From: an uncultured Granulosicoccaceae bacterium
Lineage (GTDB): Bacteria > Pseudomonadota > Gammaproteobacteria > Granulosicoccales > Granulosicoccaceae
Reading direction: 5' to 3'
Assembly (NCBI GenBank): GCA_937958675.1
Contig: CALGND010000066.1
Span: 1-43,311 of the forward strand
DNA length: 43,311 nt
Below the pieces are notes generated by a model, which saw nothing but the letters and a program-made list of their open reading frames with translations, was not told the DNA's origin and did not search any database. The first letter of the stretch is position 1; each line of letters begins with the position of its first letter. Below, one piece after another: positions 8,056-17,805 of the stretch. The translations under genes were made by a program, and so were the position numbers.

Positions 8056-8062
8056 ACAAGGA
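8056..8062 (+). promoter_or_regulatory. ACAAGGA: Shine-Dalgarno and possible CsrA site of the 1020-aa gene
   Basis: AAGGA is the ribosome-binding site, seven bases before the ATG at 8070. With the preceding AC it makes ACAAGGA, the core of the CsrA consensus, as in the csrA leader itself. Because any AAGGA site has a fair chance of this match, it is only suggestive. Confidence 0.45.
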
Positions 8063-8069
8063 AACATAA

Positions 8070-11000
8070 ATGAACTGGTTATACCCTCGTAAAAAACTTG
8101 TTCAGGCGTGTGCAGTAGCATTAACGGTTGGCGGAGTAATCTGCTACGGCCCACAAGTGCTAGCTGCAACAGCTGCCGGAACGCAAATAAAAAACTTAGC
8201 GACTGTCACTTACGAAGATGCTGCAGGTAACGTTTACTCTGCGCAATCTAACGAAGCGATTGTTACTGTTGCACAAGTATATGCTGCAACAATTGGTGTT
8301 GATAACGACACTACAGCTGCACCTGGTCAATTAGTTTACTTACCGTATGTGTTAACTAACACAGGTAACGGAACTGACACGTTCGATCTTAGCGCTGCTA
8401 ACGGCATCACTCTAGCTGGTGGAGATGATATCGATTCTTCGAATATTACTGTATACAACGACGCAAATGGTAATGGTGTGCCTGATGCAGGTGAGCCTGC
8501 TATCTCTAGTGTCACTCTACCTGCAAACGTTGGTAATTTCGCTAACTTAGTGGTTGCTGTAGATGTACCTGCAAGTGCTACTGCTGGACAAACTCTTGGT
8601 GTTACTCTTACTGCTGAAGCGCAGAACGGTACGGGTACGGCAGTTGCGGGCAGTGTAACTGACCTATCTACCGGCGGTGGCCGAGATGGTGCAGATGGTA
8701 CAAACGAATCGTTGATCACTGTAACTGGTGATGCTGTACTTGTTACGACTAAGAGCTCAGTACACGATGTTGCCAACGGTACTATCGCATACACCATAAC
8801 AGTAAGAAATAACGGTAATCAATCAGCATCTAACGTTGTTATATTTGACGGTTTGCCAGAAAACACCACGCTAGTAAGTGCTGGTGTATCAGGCTTGCTT
8901 GCCACGAATGGTGACACGCTTGATACTGCTGCTAATCTTGACGAGGTAGCATTATCACTCGACTTAAATGCGGATGGCGACATAACAGATGCTGATGAGG
9001 CTTCTATGGGTATTGATTTAAATACCGATGGTGATTCAACAGATGCAGCTGTACCAGGTGTTTATGCTATTGATGCAGAGTTACCATCTCAAGCAAGTGT
9101 TACCTTAACGTTTACCGTTAGCTATAACGCGGCAACATTGCCAGGTGGAACTCAAATTAATAACGTAGGTTACGCAGCTGGTGATACAAATGGTGACGGA
9201 GTCGCTGATCAACTCGCTGCTTCAAACCCGCGTCAGGATACTGTTGCTGCCGATTTCGGTGTCACTATTACTGATACAGGAGCTAATCCTGCTGCTGGCG
9301 TAAACGACGGTGGTGATGACGACGCTTCAGCCAATGGTGATCAATTCGTTGATCAAATCTCCACTGGTGCTACCGTTTTGTTTACTAACGTAATTACTAA
9401 CAACGGTAATTCTGATGATATTTTCGAATTATCAGTTAACCCGGGTAACTTCCCAGTGGGTACTGTATTCACTTTCTTTGATGACTCAGGTGTTGTTCAG
9501 CTTACTGATACCAACGGTTCAGGTATTGATAGTGGTGTAGTGGCTAGTGGTGCATCAAAGACGATCATTGTGAAGGCAACATTGCCGGCTTCGGCATCGG
9601 GTGCTGCTCCAGCGCCAGCTACAGAGTATGAAGCAATTGTTACTGCCATATCTGCTAATGATCCATCTGCGTCTCCTGTAAGTGATACGGTTGCAAACAG
9701 CTTGGGTACAATTATCGAAGCTGGTGCAGATATTCATAACGTGGCAGATGGTGCATTGGGCACCAATGAAGGTGAGCTTGTTACACCTTATACGTCTGCG
9801 TTTTCTGTTGTGGGCACTGTAGGTACAACAGTTAATATCCCATTGTTTATTGATAACGAGTCAGGTAGTTCTGATTCTTATATATTGACTACGGGTTCAA
9901 GCTGGGACGGTGCGGTTTTAGGCGGTTTGCCTGCAGGCTGGACTGTTGAGTTCTTTGAAGCTGATGCTTCTGGTGCTCCAACTGGTGCTCCAGTAACGTC
10001 AACGCCAGTAATACCGGCAGGTCAATTGGACTATCCAATGGTTGCAGTTGTGTCAATACCTGCTGATTCGGCTCTTGCAGTTGAAGACGCGCTAATTGAC
10101 AACAACGCTGATGGTACACCTACTTCGCTTGATGGTAATGCTGATGGCGACGGTGACTACCCGTTGTTCTTCCAGATTACTTCAGGTAACACTGGTGCAA
10201 CTGATATCGTGCTTGATTCAGTAGATGTTGATTCAACTCGACAATTGTCTCTTGTTACTCCTGGTATCAATCAAGTCGAGGCTGGTGGTACTGCAGCCTA
10301 CGGTCATACATTGACCAACAACGGTAACGTGTCTGAAGTGGTTGAAATTGAAGCGACTAACTCACAAGCTGCTTGGTCTAATACAGTTAGCATTGATACT
10401 GATGGTGACGGTGTTGCCGATACTGTATTGGGTAACTTAGTAGCGGGTCCGATAACTGTTCAACAGCCAAATGGTACTGACATTGTTATCGAAGTTACTG
10501 ATGTTGATGCGGATGGTCTTCCTGAGTTAACTTTAGAGCCGGGCGAGGTTGTTCCACTTGACGCGACAATATTTGCTCCGTCAAATGCTGCTCCAGGTGA
10601 AACTGATGTGCTAACTCTATCAGCGAACAACACTGATACAGCACCAGGTGCGCCCTCAGTGTCGGTTACTGATCAAACTACGGTGATAAATGGTCAAGTA
10701 CGTTTGACTAAATCCGTTGGCGTTGATGCTAATTGTGATGGTGATGTGCTGGATGCCGGTGATTCAGGCTTCCAAGCTGTGCAGACTGCCGGTGTTGAGC
10801 CGGGTCAGTGTGCAATTTGGCAGGTTATTGCTGAAAATCAGGGTACGACACAAGCCAATAATGTCACTATTAATGATGCAGTCCCAGCATTTAGTACATA
10901 TGAATTGGGTTCTTTGCAATATTGTTTGTCTAGCGGGTGTGCTACAGCTCCAGTGACAGCTACAACAGGCCTTCAATCAGTAACTGATGGTCCTGGTGAT

Positions 11001-11132
11001 GATGCCGGTAATATCATTGGCAACAACATTGTGTTTTATGTCGGTACAGGTTCGAACCCTGCTGCTGGCGAAGGCGGAGTCTTGGTTGCTGGTGAGCAAG
11101 CAACTGCTCAGTTCAGCGTTAAGGTTCAGTAA
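8070..11132 (+). CDS. Large secreted DUF11-repeat surface protein with calcium-loop motifs
   Basis: The 1020-aa protein has a signal peptide (basic start, hydrophobic core about 11-30, cleavage near residue 33) and a mature start AATAAGTQIKNLATVTYEDA that recurs in two neighbours. The rest is a string of beta-sandwich repeats of DUF11/CARDB character (NTGNGTDTFDLSA; NNGNQSASNVVIFDGLPENT; NNGNSDDIFELS; NNGNVSEVVEIEA). Acidic calcium-loop-like motifs appear at about residues 130-143 (NDANGNGVPDAGEP) and 297-326. The last domain (from about residue 880) has cysteines in DANCDGD, GQCAIW and YCLSSGC, likely disulfide-bonded, and ends FSVKVQ. Very low Lys/Arg and high Ala/Thr/Val/Asp content fits an extracellular acidic fibre. 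It has no anchor of its own, so it probably needs an outer-membrane partner, for which the 2007-aa barrel protein is the obvious candidate. Exact role unknown. Confidence 0.85.
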   Translation: MNWLYPRKKLVQACAVALTVGGVICYGPQVLAATAAGTQIKNLATVTYEDAAGNVYSAQSNEAIVTVAQVYAATIGVDNDTTAAPGQLVYLPYVLTNTGNGTDTFDLSAANGITLAGGDDIDSSNITVYNDANGNGVPDAGEPAISSVTLPANVGNFANLVVAVDVPASATAGQTLGVTLTAEAQNGTGTAVAGSVTDLSTGGGRDGADGTNESLITVTGDAVLVTTKSSVHDVANGTIAYTITVRNNGNQSASNVVIFDGLPENTTLVSAGVSGLLATNGDTLDTAANLDEVALSLDLNADGDITDADEASMGIDLNTDGDSTDAAVPGVYAIDAELPSQASVTLTFTVSYNAATLPGGTQINNVGYAAGDTNGDGVADQLAASNPRQDTVAADFGVTITDTGANPAAGVNDGGDDDASANGDQFVDQISTGATVLFTNVITNNGNSDDIFELSVNPGNFPVGTVFTFFDDSGVVQLTDTNGSGIDSGVVASGASKTIIVKATLPASASGAAPAPATEYEAIVTAISANDPSASPVSDTVANSLGTIIEAGADIHNVADGALGTNEGELVTPYTSAFSVVGTVGTTVNIPLFIDNESGSSDSYILTTGSSWDGAVLGGLPAGWTVEFFEADASGAPTGAPVTSTPVIPAGQLDYPMVAVVSIPADSALAVEDALIDNNADGTPTSLDGNADGDGDYPLFFQITSGNTGATDIVLDSVDVDSTRQLSLVTPGINQVEAGGTAAYGHTLTNNGNVSEVVEIEATNSQAAWSNTVSIDTDGDGVADTVLGNLVAGPITVQQPNGTDIVIEVTDVDADGLPELTLEPGEVVPLDATIFAPSNAAPGETDVLTLSANNTDTAPGAPSVSVTDQTTVINGQVRLTKSVGVDANCDGDVLDAGDSGFQAVQTAGVEPGQCAIWQVIAENQGTTQANNVTINDAVPAFSTYELGSLQYCLSSGCATAPVTATTGLQSVTDGPGDDAGNIIGNNIVFYVGTGSNPAAGEGGVLVAGEQATAQFSVKVQ

Positions 11133-11148
11133 GGGCCTATAGTGTGAT

Positions 11149-11179
11149 TTGGTTCCACCGCAATCTGCGGTGGAACCAA
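11149..11179 (+). terminator. Strong 14-bp hairpin between two surface genes, no U-tract
   Basis: TTGGTTCCACCGCA pairs perfectly with TGCGGTGGAACCAA around a three-base ATC loop. It lies 17 bases after the 1020-aa gene and 30 bases before the 2007-aa gene. There is no T-run after it, so it could be a partial terminator, or a structure that stabilises the upstream mRNA and lowers expression of the downstream gene. Confidence 0.5.
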
Positions 11180-11208
11180 TAGCCTTGATATCATTCGCGT
11201 AACTTATC

Positions 11209-14200
11209 ATGCAGCCCTGGCGTATTATAGTCGCATTGCTATGCGTATGGTGCTGGTTCGTGCCCGCATCAATCGCGGCGACAAGTGCTGGCACTAATAT
11301 TGTCAACCAAGCTAGGCTTGTTTATTTTGACACCTTCTCAGGTGAACAAATTGAAATTCTCTCTAACACCTCCAGTATTAATGTAGCCGCGCTACAAAGC
11401 TTCGAGCTTAACTCCTCCCAAGAAATTGACGCCAAAGCTGGCGACACAGTTTCGTTCGCTCATCAATTAGTGAATACCGGTAACGTTGCTGATACCTATC
11501 AGGCGTTTGTTGAGAATTCTACTGATGACGCTTCTGATTTAGTCAATTTAGTTTTATATATTGATGAGAATGAAAACGGCGTAGTCGATCCTGACGAGCA
11601 AGCTGCAGTTGAAGCGTTCACTCTTGAGCCAGATGAGGTTAAGTACCTTATTGCGACTGGTAATGTGCCGCTTGGAGAATTTGAAAACGCTATCATCGAA
11701 CTAGTCGTTAGTGCTACTAGTGAAAACGACGAGCTACCATCGATCGATAATATCGACACCATAACAATAACAGCTGATGCTAATTTAGATATACAGCTGA
11801 TAAGCTCTAAGGAGTGCGGTGATTCGCATGCGACTGGAGAGCGAATAGAGCTCACCTTAGAAGTCGTTAACACCATTGCAAATTTGCCAGAAGAAAGACT
11901 CATCATCGTAGATGGCTTAGAACGTTCTGGCGTGTTAATAGAATATATGCTGCCAAAAGATGCGCAGTTATCTCACGACGAGTTTCTTGATGTGGTTGGT
12001 TTTCAAGCCATAGGGCTTGTCAAGCCAGAAGGTCTTACCGATTGGATGCGATACGAAAGTTGGGACGGGTCTAGTCGAATAGAAGCTGTTGGCATGGTTG
12101 TGCCTCAAGACGCTTTTGTCATTGATGAATCAGTGCAATTAGGTTTCGCTGTGTCCTATGCAGCCACCGAAGAAGAAACAATAGTCAGTAACGCAACAAT
12201 CGATATTGACGGAGACGGCGTCAACGAGTTTGTATCAAACGCTATTTGCCATTCCCCTACACGGTTAGAGAAAGCTGATGCGCCGGTTGTGCGATTTATT
12301 GAGCCTACACTTGCTTTGCAACAAGCTTTACAAGCACCGGATTTTTATAGTGACGAACAATTTATTGATTCCAATTTTTATCATTTACAAGATAGTGGCC
12401 TAGATAACGCAAGCAAAGGTCAGGACGGATATAACGCAGCCATAGATGGAGTCTATGTAGAGTTAGATGCCACAGTGCCGGTAGAACAAATTCTTGCTGA
12501 TGAGTTTGGCGTCAGGTATGTATTGGTGCAAGTTACATCCGAATTAACAAGTGACACATTACAGCTGCTGTTAAGAGAGACCGAACCTGGGGGCGAAATA
12601 TTTCGTAGTATCAGGCCAATAGTTGCTAGTCCGATTGAGTCTGCTGAAAATAGTTTTTGTCCTGGCGACGACATCGCCTTGTTGTTCGACCTGCCTGACT
12701 TTTCATCGCAAAGTTCGGTGTGTCATATTTTATCTGAGGTTGGCGATGAGTTAAATGTTAACTATGTTGATCTAATAACGGGTGAAAATGTATCAGACAT
12801 CGCAAGCGTGGATCCTGTCAGTACCGTTTTTGACTCTGGTAGCTTAGCTGGTGTTGCTGGCGCCACTGTCACGATAGTTGAAGCCGGCGCCGGGCAGAGC
12901 GGTACAAGGGCTGACGATGCTCTACTAATGGTAAGTAACGAGGTGGGAGATTTCTATATTCCCCGCCTTAAACTTGGGCAACGATACTTTTTTACTGTGT
13001 CGCCACCAGGTGGGTATGTATTTCCATCTGTGGTGCCGCCTGATAAGTTTCAAAGCTATTTGGTTACAGATGCGTCCTATGGCGAAAACGGATTTGAATC
13101 AGACGGCAGTGGTTTTTTCACTGTTTCTGAATCAGATCCATTTATGCGTCTTGATATACCGCTTGATCCTTCGGCAAGCGATGCATTATTGGTGGTAGAA
13201 AAAACCGCTGTGGTGGATCGTGTCGAGCCTGGTGAGGAATTGACATATCATCTGGACATTCGAAATTCTAGTACCGGCGATTATAACGACGTCAATATTA
13301 TTGATGCGCTCCCGTTCGGCTTTAAGTATGTGCCTGGGTCTGCTCATATTGACGGTGAAAGATTAGCCGATCCTGAACGAGTTCAACTTTCAGAGAGTAC
13401 GCACTTGGTGGAGGGCAATGATCGTGGAATGATTTTCATGGTCGATTCAGTTGCTGCGGGCGAATCTCGGCTACTTCAGTATCGTTTACTCGCAACAGCT
13501 GCAGCATTAGAAAGCAATGGTCTTAATGCTGTGAGTGCGTCTGCAACCACGTTAAGTGGATTGACAGTTGTGTCATCGGTATCAACTGCACAAGTAAAAA
13601 TTGAACAGCAAGGTGTGTTGTCTGATAAGGCGATTGTGTTCGGTAAAGTGTATGTTGATAGTAGCTGCGATGATATTCAAAATAATGGCGAATGGCCTAT
13701 AGGTGGCGTGCGTTTGTATATGCAAGATGGCACCTATGTGATAACCGACGAAGATGGTCAATACAGCCTCTTCGGCTTAGACCCAGGGTTCAACGTTATT
13801 AAAATTGATAACGAAACTCTACCAGATGGCTTAGTGCTTAAACCTCTAGACAGCCGACATGGTGCAGACCCGGATAGTCGTTTTGTTGAACTATCTAACG
13901 GCGATTTCCATCGAGCGGATTTTGCAGCCCTTTGTCCAAAAGATAATGGCGTCGAGATATTCGAAAAGATTAAGCGTAGGAACAAATCAATCGTTACGCC
14001 ATGGATACTCGATAGTGATTCTAGCTACACATCCAATGAAAAGTGGTTCAACGGCGCTGATGACGAACGTGCAATAGCAAATGGTGATGTATCCAACGGC
14101 ACGCTTGGCTTGCGAACACAGGTGCTAACTAACGATACTGATGTCGAGGCTGTCGATACCGACGATAGTAAAAATGTTGCAGACCATCCCGCCATTGAAA

Positions 14201-17200
14201 AACCGCAAGTTGTTATGGGAGATCCTAAAAAGCTTGCGCCGACAATAACGGCAGACCAAGCAAAGGACGGTACATGGTTGTGGCCAGAAAGCGACATCAG
14301 CAATGATGGGCGTTTTATGGCTGTGGTCAGAGCAGGTGTTGAGCCGCGACTTAATGTTAATGGTGTGGCAGTAGCGGGAACGCAGATCGGCGAGCGAATA
14401 GTGAATACCCGAGAGGCCGCGCAAATTGTCGCTTGGTATGGCGTGAAGCTTAACCCCGGTGTTAACAATCTGACAATTACTGGCCAGGATAGTTTTGGTA
14501 ACTCGCGCGTGTTGGCTGAGAAATCAGTTAAGCGTCCAACAGCCGGTGTTCGTATGGTCATGAGAACACGCGATGAAAGTATCGCAGCTGATGGCGGGCG
14601 CTCGCAGCTTCCGATCGACCTATTGATTTTGGATGGCAATGGCTATCCTGCCAGTGGCGTCTACTTTGTTACAGTTGAGTCGTCACGCGGTCGATTCGCT
14701 GAAGAGGATCTGCAGGAAAACGAACCGGGTTTACAAATACGAATTGAAGATGGGCGCGGAAAGGTTCATCTGCAAAGCACCGACGAAAGCGGCAAGGTGT
14801 TTGTGCGTGCCAAAACAGGTTCGCTTAGTGCGCAATTACGTATTGTCCAGCTAGCGCAAGCCAGGCCGTTGATCGGCTCGGGTTTAGTTTCCATTAACGG
14901 TAATTGGCGCAAAGATCGATTTAGTGAAGAGACTTTCGAGACAGCTGCTCGAGTAGCGCTGTTTCTTAAAGGCAAGATCAAGAACCAACTAAAGCTTACG
15001 CTTGCCTACGATAGCAAGCGTAAGGAAGACAACAGCCTACTTAGAGATGTGGATCCAAGCGAACACTATGCAAGCTATGGTGATGGCTCTGTGCGTGGTT
15101 ACGAGGCGCAAAGTAGAAGCAAGCTTTACGCAAAGATCGAAAAAGATAGGCACAGTGTCATGTGGGGCGACTACATTACGGATAATTATCGAGATAACGA
15201 TGATTTGGCGAGAGTGCAGAGAACCTTTACTGGTCTAAATGGCGTATTTGATAACACTAAAACTCGTGTGCAAGTGTTTGCAGCCGAGCAATCTTCTAAT
15301 CGAGAGTTTGAAGAAATCCGTGGCAATGGCACCGCGATGCTTTATCAAATTGCCAATGCGCCGGTTATTCGAAACAGCGAAATTGTCGAACTGATAGTAC
15401 GAGACAGAGATAATCCCGGTGTAGTAATTGAAACCACTAAATTGCTTCGCTACCGAGATTACGTTTTAGATGATCTGACAGGTTTCATCCGCTTTACAGA
15501 TGCTATACCGAGTTTGGACGACAATCTAAACCCTGTGTTTATTCGTATTAGCTACGAAACTCAAAGCCCTAATCAGGACTATCTGGTAGCGGGTTTACGG
15601 GTGCAACATAATTTTTCGGAAGGCTCTCATGTTGGCTTTAGTCTGACAGAGGATCAAAACCCACTAAGCGGAAGCGTGCTCTCAGGTATCTACGCTGCTT
15701 ATGGGGTTAATACCAATACGGAGCTAAGCGTTGCTGTAGCACATCAGAGGCATACAGTCACCGGCCGGCAGGGAAAAGCTGGCCGTGTAAGGCTCGAGCA
15801 TAAATGGGGTAAGTCCCGAGATATGCGCACAGCGATGAGCTGGGCCAGATCAACCCGATTTTTTGATAATCCTGGCGCTGGTTTAAGCTCGGATCGTTTG
15901 GAATGGCGCATTGATCATCAGCAGCCGTTATCTAATACCATCATTGCTAATGCAGAAGCGGTGCATAGCGAGGCGGTCACTGAAGATCAGTCTCAATCGC
16001 ATGTAGGCCTAAGGTTTGAACGCACCCTGCGTGATTGGACACTAACGTTGGGTGGTAAACATTATCGTATTCGAGAGCGTGATGATCGAGACGAATTTAA
16101 TACTATGCTGTTAGGCGCTGAGAGGCGATTCGAGCTAAGAAATGGCAAGCGCGCCAGTATTGGTGTTGATTACGAATGGGATCTTCAGCGCAGCAATCGT
16201 CATCGAATTGGTGTGGTTGGCCGCGTACAAGTACACAAAAGTGTTGATGTTTATGCACGCTTCGAAAGAGAGCGTGCTTTGCGATCACCTGCGATCAACG
16301 CTGCCGGTGCTGCGAGCACTCAGTTTACTCTGGGTGTCGAATCAACTGTATTGCCTAACACGCGTTTGTATAGCGAATACCGTATGCGCTCTAGCTTTGG
16401 TGCTGAGGACTTTGAAACAGCAAGCGGTATCAAGGGTCGTTACGAGCTTGTGAAAGGCCTAAGCATATCGCCTGGGATTGAGATAATCGACGCGCTAGAG
16501 GGGCAGCAAGCTGAAGACTCCATTGCCTTATCCCTAGGTGTAACAGACAAAAGATATTTAAATCGAAAGATTACCGCACAAGCGGAGATCAGAGAAACGG
16601 ATTCGAATCGTTACTACGGTTTCAGAGGCTCTTTGGCGCAGCGCTTAAATGTAGATTGGACAGGCATAGTGCGAGAAGAATTTACTCGTCAGATACCCGT
16701 TACGGGAGAGATGACTTCTCGACATCGTTTTACGCTTGGGTTTGCCCGCAGGCCTAAGCTTGAAAATAAACATCATCAGTTATACATGGCGAAATGGCTT
16801 GAAGACTACGGACCAGCCGATGGCGCAGATAGAAAGCGCTACTTGCTCTCTACTCATCAGAATTTTCAACTCAGAAAGAATGTCACGCTTAGCGGACGCT
16901 TTGGCGCTAAGTGGCAGCGTACGCAATTTTCAACCGGAGATAGCCACACAAAATTTATGCTGGCTGATGCGCGGCTCACGGTTGATCTGTATCGCCGTTT
17001 AGAGCTTGATCTGCAAGCCGGTTGGCTTGGTGTAGGTGGTGGCGGTGGAAACCGCTATTCGCTGGGCGCTCGATTAGCGTGGTTAGTTAATCGCAATGTG
17101 CGGTTTGGTGTTGGCTACAACGTGGTGGGTTTTCGTGAAGAGGATCTCGACGAGAATGGCTACAACGAAGAAGGTTTGCAACTGGGTTTGCAACTGAAGT

Positions 17201-17232
17201 TTGATGAGGATTGGTTCCGATGGCTGGAATAA
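11209..17232 (+). CDS. Giant DUF11 surface protein with C-terminal outer-membrane barrel
   Basis: The 2007-aa protein has a signal peptide (residues 1 to about 23) followed by AATSAGTNIVNQARLVYFD, the shared mature start. Residues about 25-330 are DUF11-like. SdrD-B/carboxypeptidase-regulatory-like modules lie at about 548-608 and 814-871, a DUF11 domain at about 668-760, and a Big-1-like Ig domain at about 1115-1213 (LILDGNGYPASGVYFVTVES). From about 1222 to the end alternating amphipathic strands, charged loops and many Arg/Tyr/Trp suggest an outer-membrane barrel, including KLYAKIEKDRHSVMWGDYIT and a terminal strand ending in FDEDWFRWLE. At nearly 790 residues this would be a very large barrel, or a barrel with inserts. 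Architecture resembles uncharacterised conserved-repeat surface proteins; an export or anchoring role for neighbouring DUF11 proteins is inference. No clear Shine-Dalgarno precedes the ATG. The stop overlaps the next gene by 13 bases. Confidence 0.85.
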   Translation: MQPWRIIVALLCVWCWFVPASIAATSAGTNIVNQARLVYFDTFSGEQIEILSNTSSINVAALQSFELNSSQEIDAKAGDTVSFAHQLVNTGNVADTYQAFVENSTDDASDLVNLVLYIDENENGVVDPDEQAAVEAFTLEPDEVKYLIATGNVPLGEFENAIIELVVSATSENDELPSIDNIDTITITADANLDIQLISSKECGDSHATGERIELTLEVVNTIANLPEERLIIVDGLERSGVLIEYMLPKDAQLSHDEFLDVVGFQAIGLVKPEGLTDWMRYESWDGSSRIEAVGMVVPQDAFVIDESVQLGFAVSYAATEEETIVSNATIDIDGDGVNEFVSNAICHSPTRLEKADAPVVRFIEPTLALQQALQAPDFYSDEQFIDSNFYHLQDSGLDNASKGQDGYNAAIDGVYVELDATVPVEQILADEFGVRYVLVQVTSELTSDTLQLLLRETEPGGEIFRSIRPIVASPIESAENSFCPGDDIALLFDLPDFSSQSSVCHILSEVGDELNVNYVDLITGENVSDIASVDPVSTVFDSGSLAGVAGATVTIVEAGAGQSGTRADDALLMVSNEVGDFYIPRLKLGQRYFFTVSPPGGYVFPSVVPPDKFQSYLVTDASYGENGFESDGSGFFTVSESDPFMRLDIPLDPSASDALLVVEKTAVVDRVEPGEELTYHLDIRNSSTGDYNDVNIIDALPFGFKYVPGSAHIDGERLADPERVQLSESTHLVEGNDRGMIFMVDSVAAGESRLLQYRLLATAAALESNGLNAVSASATTLSGLTVVSSVSTAQVKIEQQGVLSDKAIVFGKVYVDSSCDDIQNNGEWPIGGVRLYMQDGTYVITDEDGQYSLFGLDPGFNVIKIDNETLPDGLVLKPLDSRHGADPDSRFVELSNGDFHRADFAALCPKDNGVEIFEKIKRRNKSIVTPWILDSDSSYTSNEKWFNGADDERAIANGDVSNGTLGLRTQVLTNDTDVEAVDTDDSKNVADHPAIEKPQVVMGDPKKLAPTITADQAKDGTWLWPESDISNDGRFMAVVRAGVEPRLNVNGVAVAGTQIGERIVNTREAAQIVAWYGVKLNPGVNNLTITGQDSFGNSRVLAEKSVKRPTAGVRMVMRTRDESIAADGGRSQLPIDLLILDGNGYPASGVYFVTVESSRGRFAEEDLQENEPGLQIRIEDGRGKVHLQSTDESGKVFVRAKTGSLSAQLRIVQLAQARPLIGSGLVSINGNWRKDRFSEETFETAARVALFLKGKIKNQLKLTLAYDSKRKEDNSLLRDVDPSEHYASYGDGSVRGYEAQSRSKLYAKIEKDRHSVMWGDYITDNYRDNDDLARVQRTFTGLNGVFDNTKTRVQVFAAEQSSNREFEEIRGNGTAMLYQIANAPVIRNSEIVELIVRDRDNPGVVIETTKLLRYRDYVLDDLTGFIRFTDAIPSLDDNLNPVFIRISYETQSPNQDYLVAGLRVQHNFSEGSHVGFSLTEDQNPLSGSVLSGIYAAYGVNTNTELSVAVAHQRHTVTGRQGKAGRVRLEHKWGKSRDMRTAMSWARSTRFFDNPGAGLSSDRLEWRIDHQQPLSNTIIANAEAVHSEAVTEDQSQSHVGLRFERTLRDWTLTLGGKHYRIRERDDRDEFNTMLLGAERRFELRNGKRASIGVDYEWDLQRSNRHRIGVVGRVQVHKSVDVYARFERERALRSPAINAAGAASTQFTLGVESTVLPNTRLYSEYRMRSSFGAEDFETASGIKGRYELVKGLSISPGIEIIDALEGQQAEDSIALSLGVTDKRYLNRKITAQAEIRETDSNRYYGFRGSLAQRLNVDWTGIVREEFTRQIPVTGEMTSRHRFTLGFARRPKLENKHHQLYMAKWLEDYGPADGADRKRYLLSTHQNFQLRKNVTLSGRFGAKWQRTQFSTGDSHTKFMLADARLTVDLYRRLELDLQAGWLGVGGGGGNRYSLGARLAWLVNRNVRFGVGYNVVGFREEDLDENGYNEEGLQLGLQLKFDEDWFRWLE

Positions 17233-17804
17233 TAGATAAAACAAAACGTCGCTTCTTACTAACAACGCTTAGGTGCTCCGCAGCTGCGTCCCCATTGATG
17301 TTGGGTGCCTGTGTAAGCACAGAAGAGTTATATGCAAAATATGATGAGCAAGCGTGTGTGTTTGTTGTTGAAGAAGGGCCGGGGAAAACCTTAACTTTGC
17401 GAGAAGAGGTGTCGAACCTAGCTTATGCGTGGGAGCCAGCTGTGTATTTTGACTACGACGATGCGAGTCTGACTGAAGAGAGCAAAAATAAATTGGATAC
17501 CGCATTTCCTATTCTCAAGCAGTTTCCTCAGCTGCGCTTAGGTTTGCAGGGATTCACTGATAGTGTCGGAAGTTATAACTACAACATCAAGCTTGCCGAT
17601 CGCCGCGTGGATGCAGTGCTGGATTACCTCAAAGCGAACGGTATCGATGCTGAACGTATTAGCTCACAACCGATAGGTGAAGGTTTGCCAGATTTGGGTG
17701 ATGATCTAGCGCTTGCGCATGCCAACAATCGAAGAGTGGAGCTTATGTTGTTGGATGAATTGGGCAGGCCATTACACCCTCGCTATAGTTTTGCGAGTGA
17801 CTAA
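17220..17804 (+). CDS. OmpA-family peptidoglycan-binding lipoprotein
   Basis: The 194-aa product has a lipoprotein signal: TKRRFLLTT, a hydrophobic stretch and lipobox LGAC with C31 as the lipidated residue. KR-R-F-L-L is a weak match to a twin-arginine motif, so Tat export is possible but Sec is more usual. Residues about 75-185 form an OmpA C-terminal domain: VYFDYDDASLT, GFTDSVGSYNYN, LADRRVDAVLDYL and NNRRVEL. The Asp of FTD and the Arg of LADRR correspond to the family residues that bind diaminopimelate in peptidoglycan. It should tether an outer-membrane complex to the cell wall. The ATG at 17220 has AGGA nine bases upstream; the longer TTG at 17211 is less likely. It overlaps the end of the giant barrel gene by 13 bases and is followed one base later by the next DUF11 gene, implying coupled translation. 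Confidence 0.9.
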   Translation: MAGIIDKTKRRFLLTTLRCSAAASPLMLGACVSTEELYAKYDEQACVFVVEEGPGKTLTLREEVSNLAYAWEPAVYFDYDDASLTEESKNKLDTAFPILKQFPQLRLGLQGFTDSVGSYNYNIKLADRRVDAVLDYLKANGIDAERISSQPIGEGLPDLGDDLALAHANNRRVELMLLDELGRPLHPRYSFASD

Positions 17805-17805
17805 T

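Noticed and set aside
17713-17805. Upstream extension of the 874-aa DUF11 protein
   Set aside because: It overlaps the OmpA lipoprotein in another frame and would hide the signal peptide; GTG 17806 puts the signal peptide at the N-terminus.
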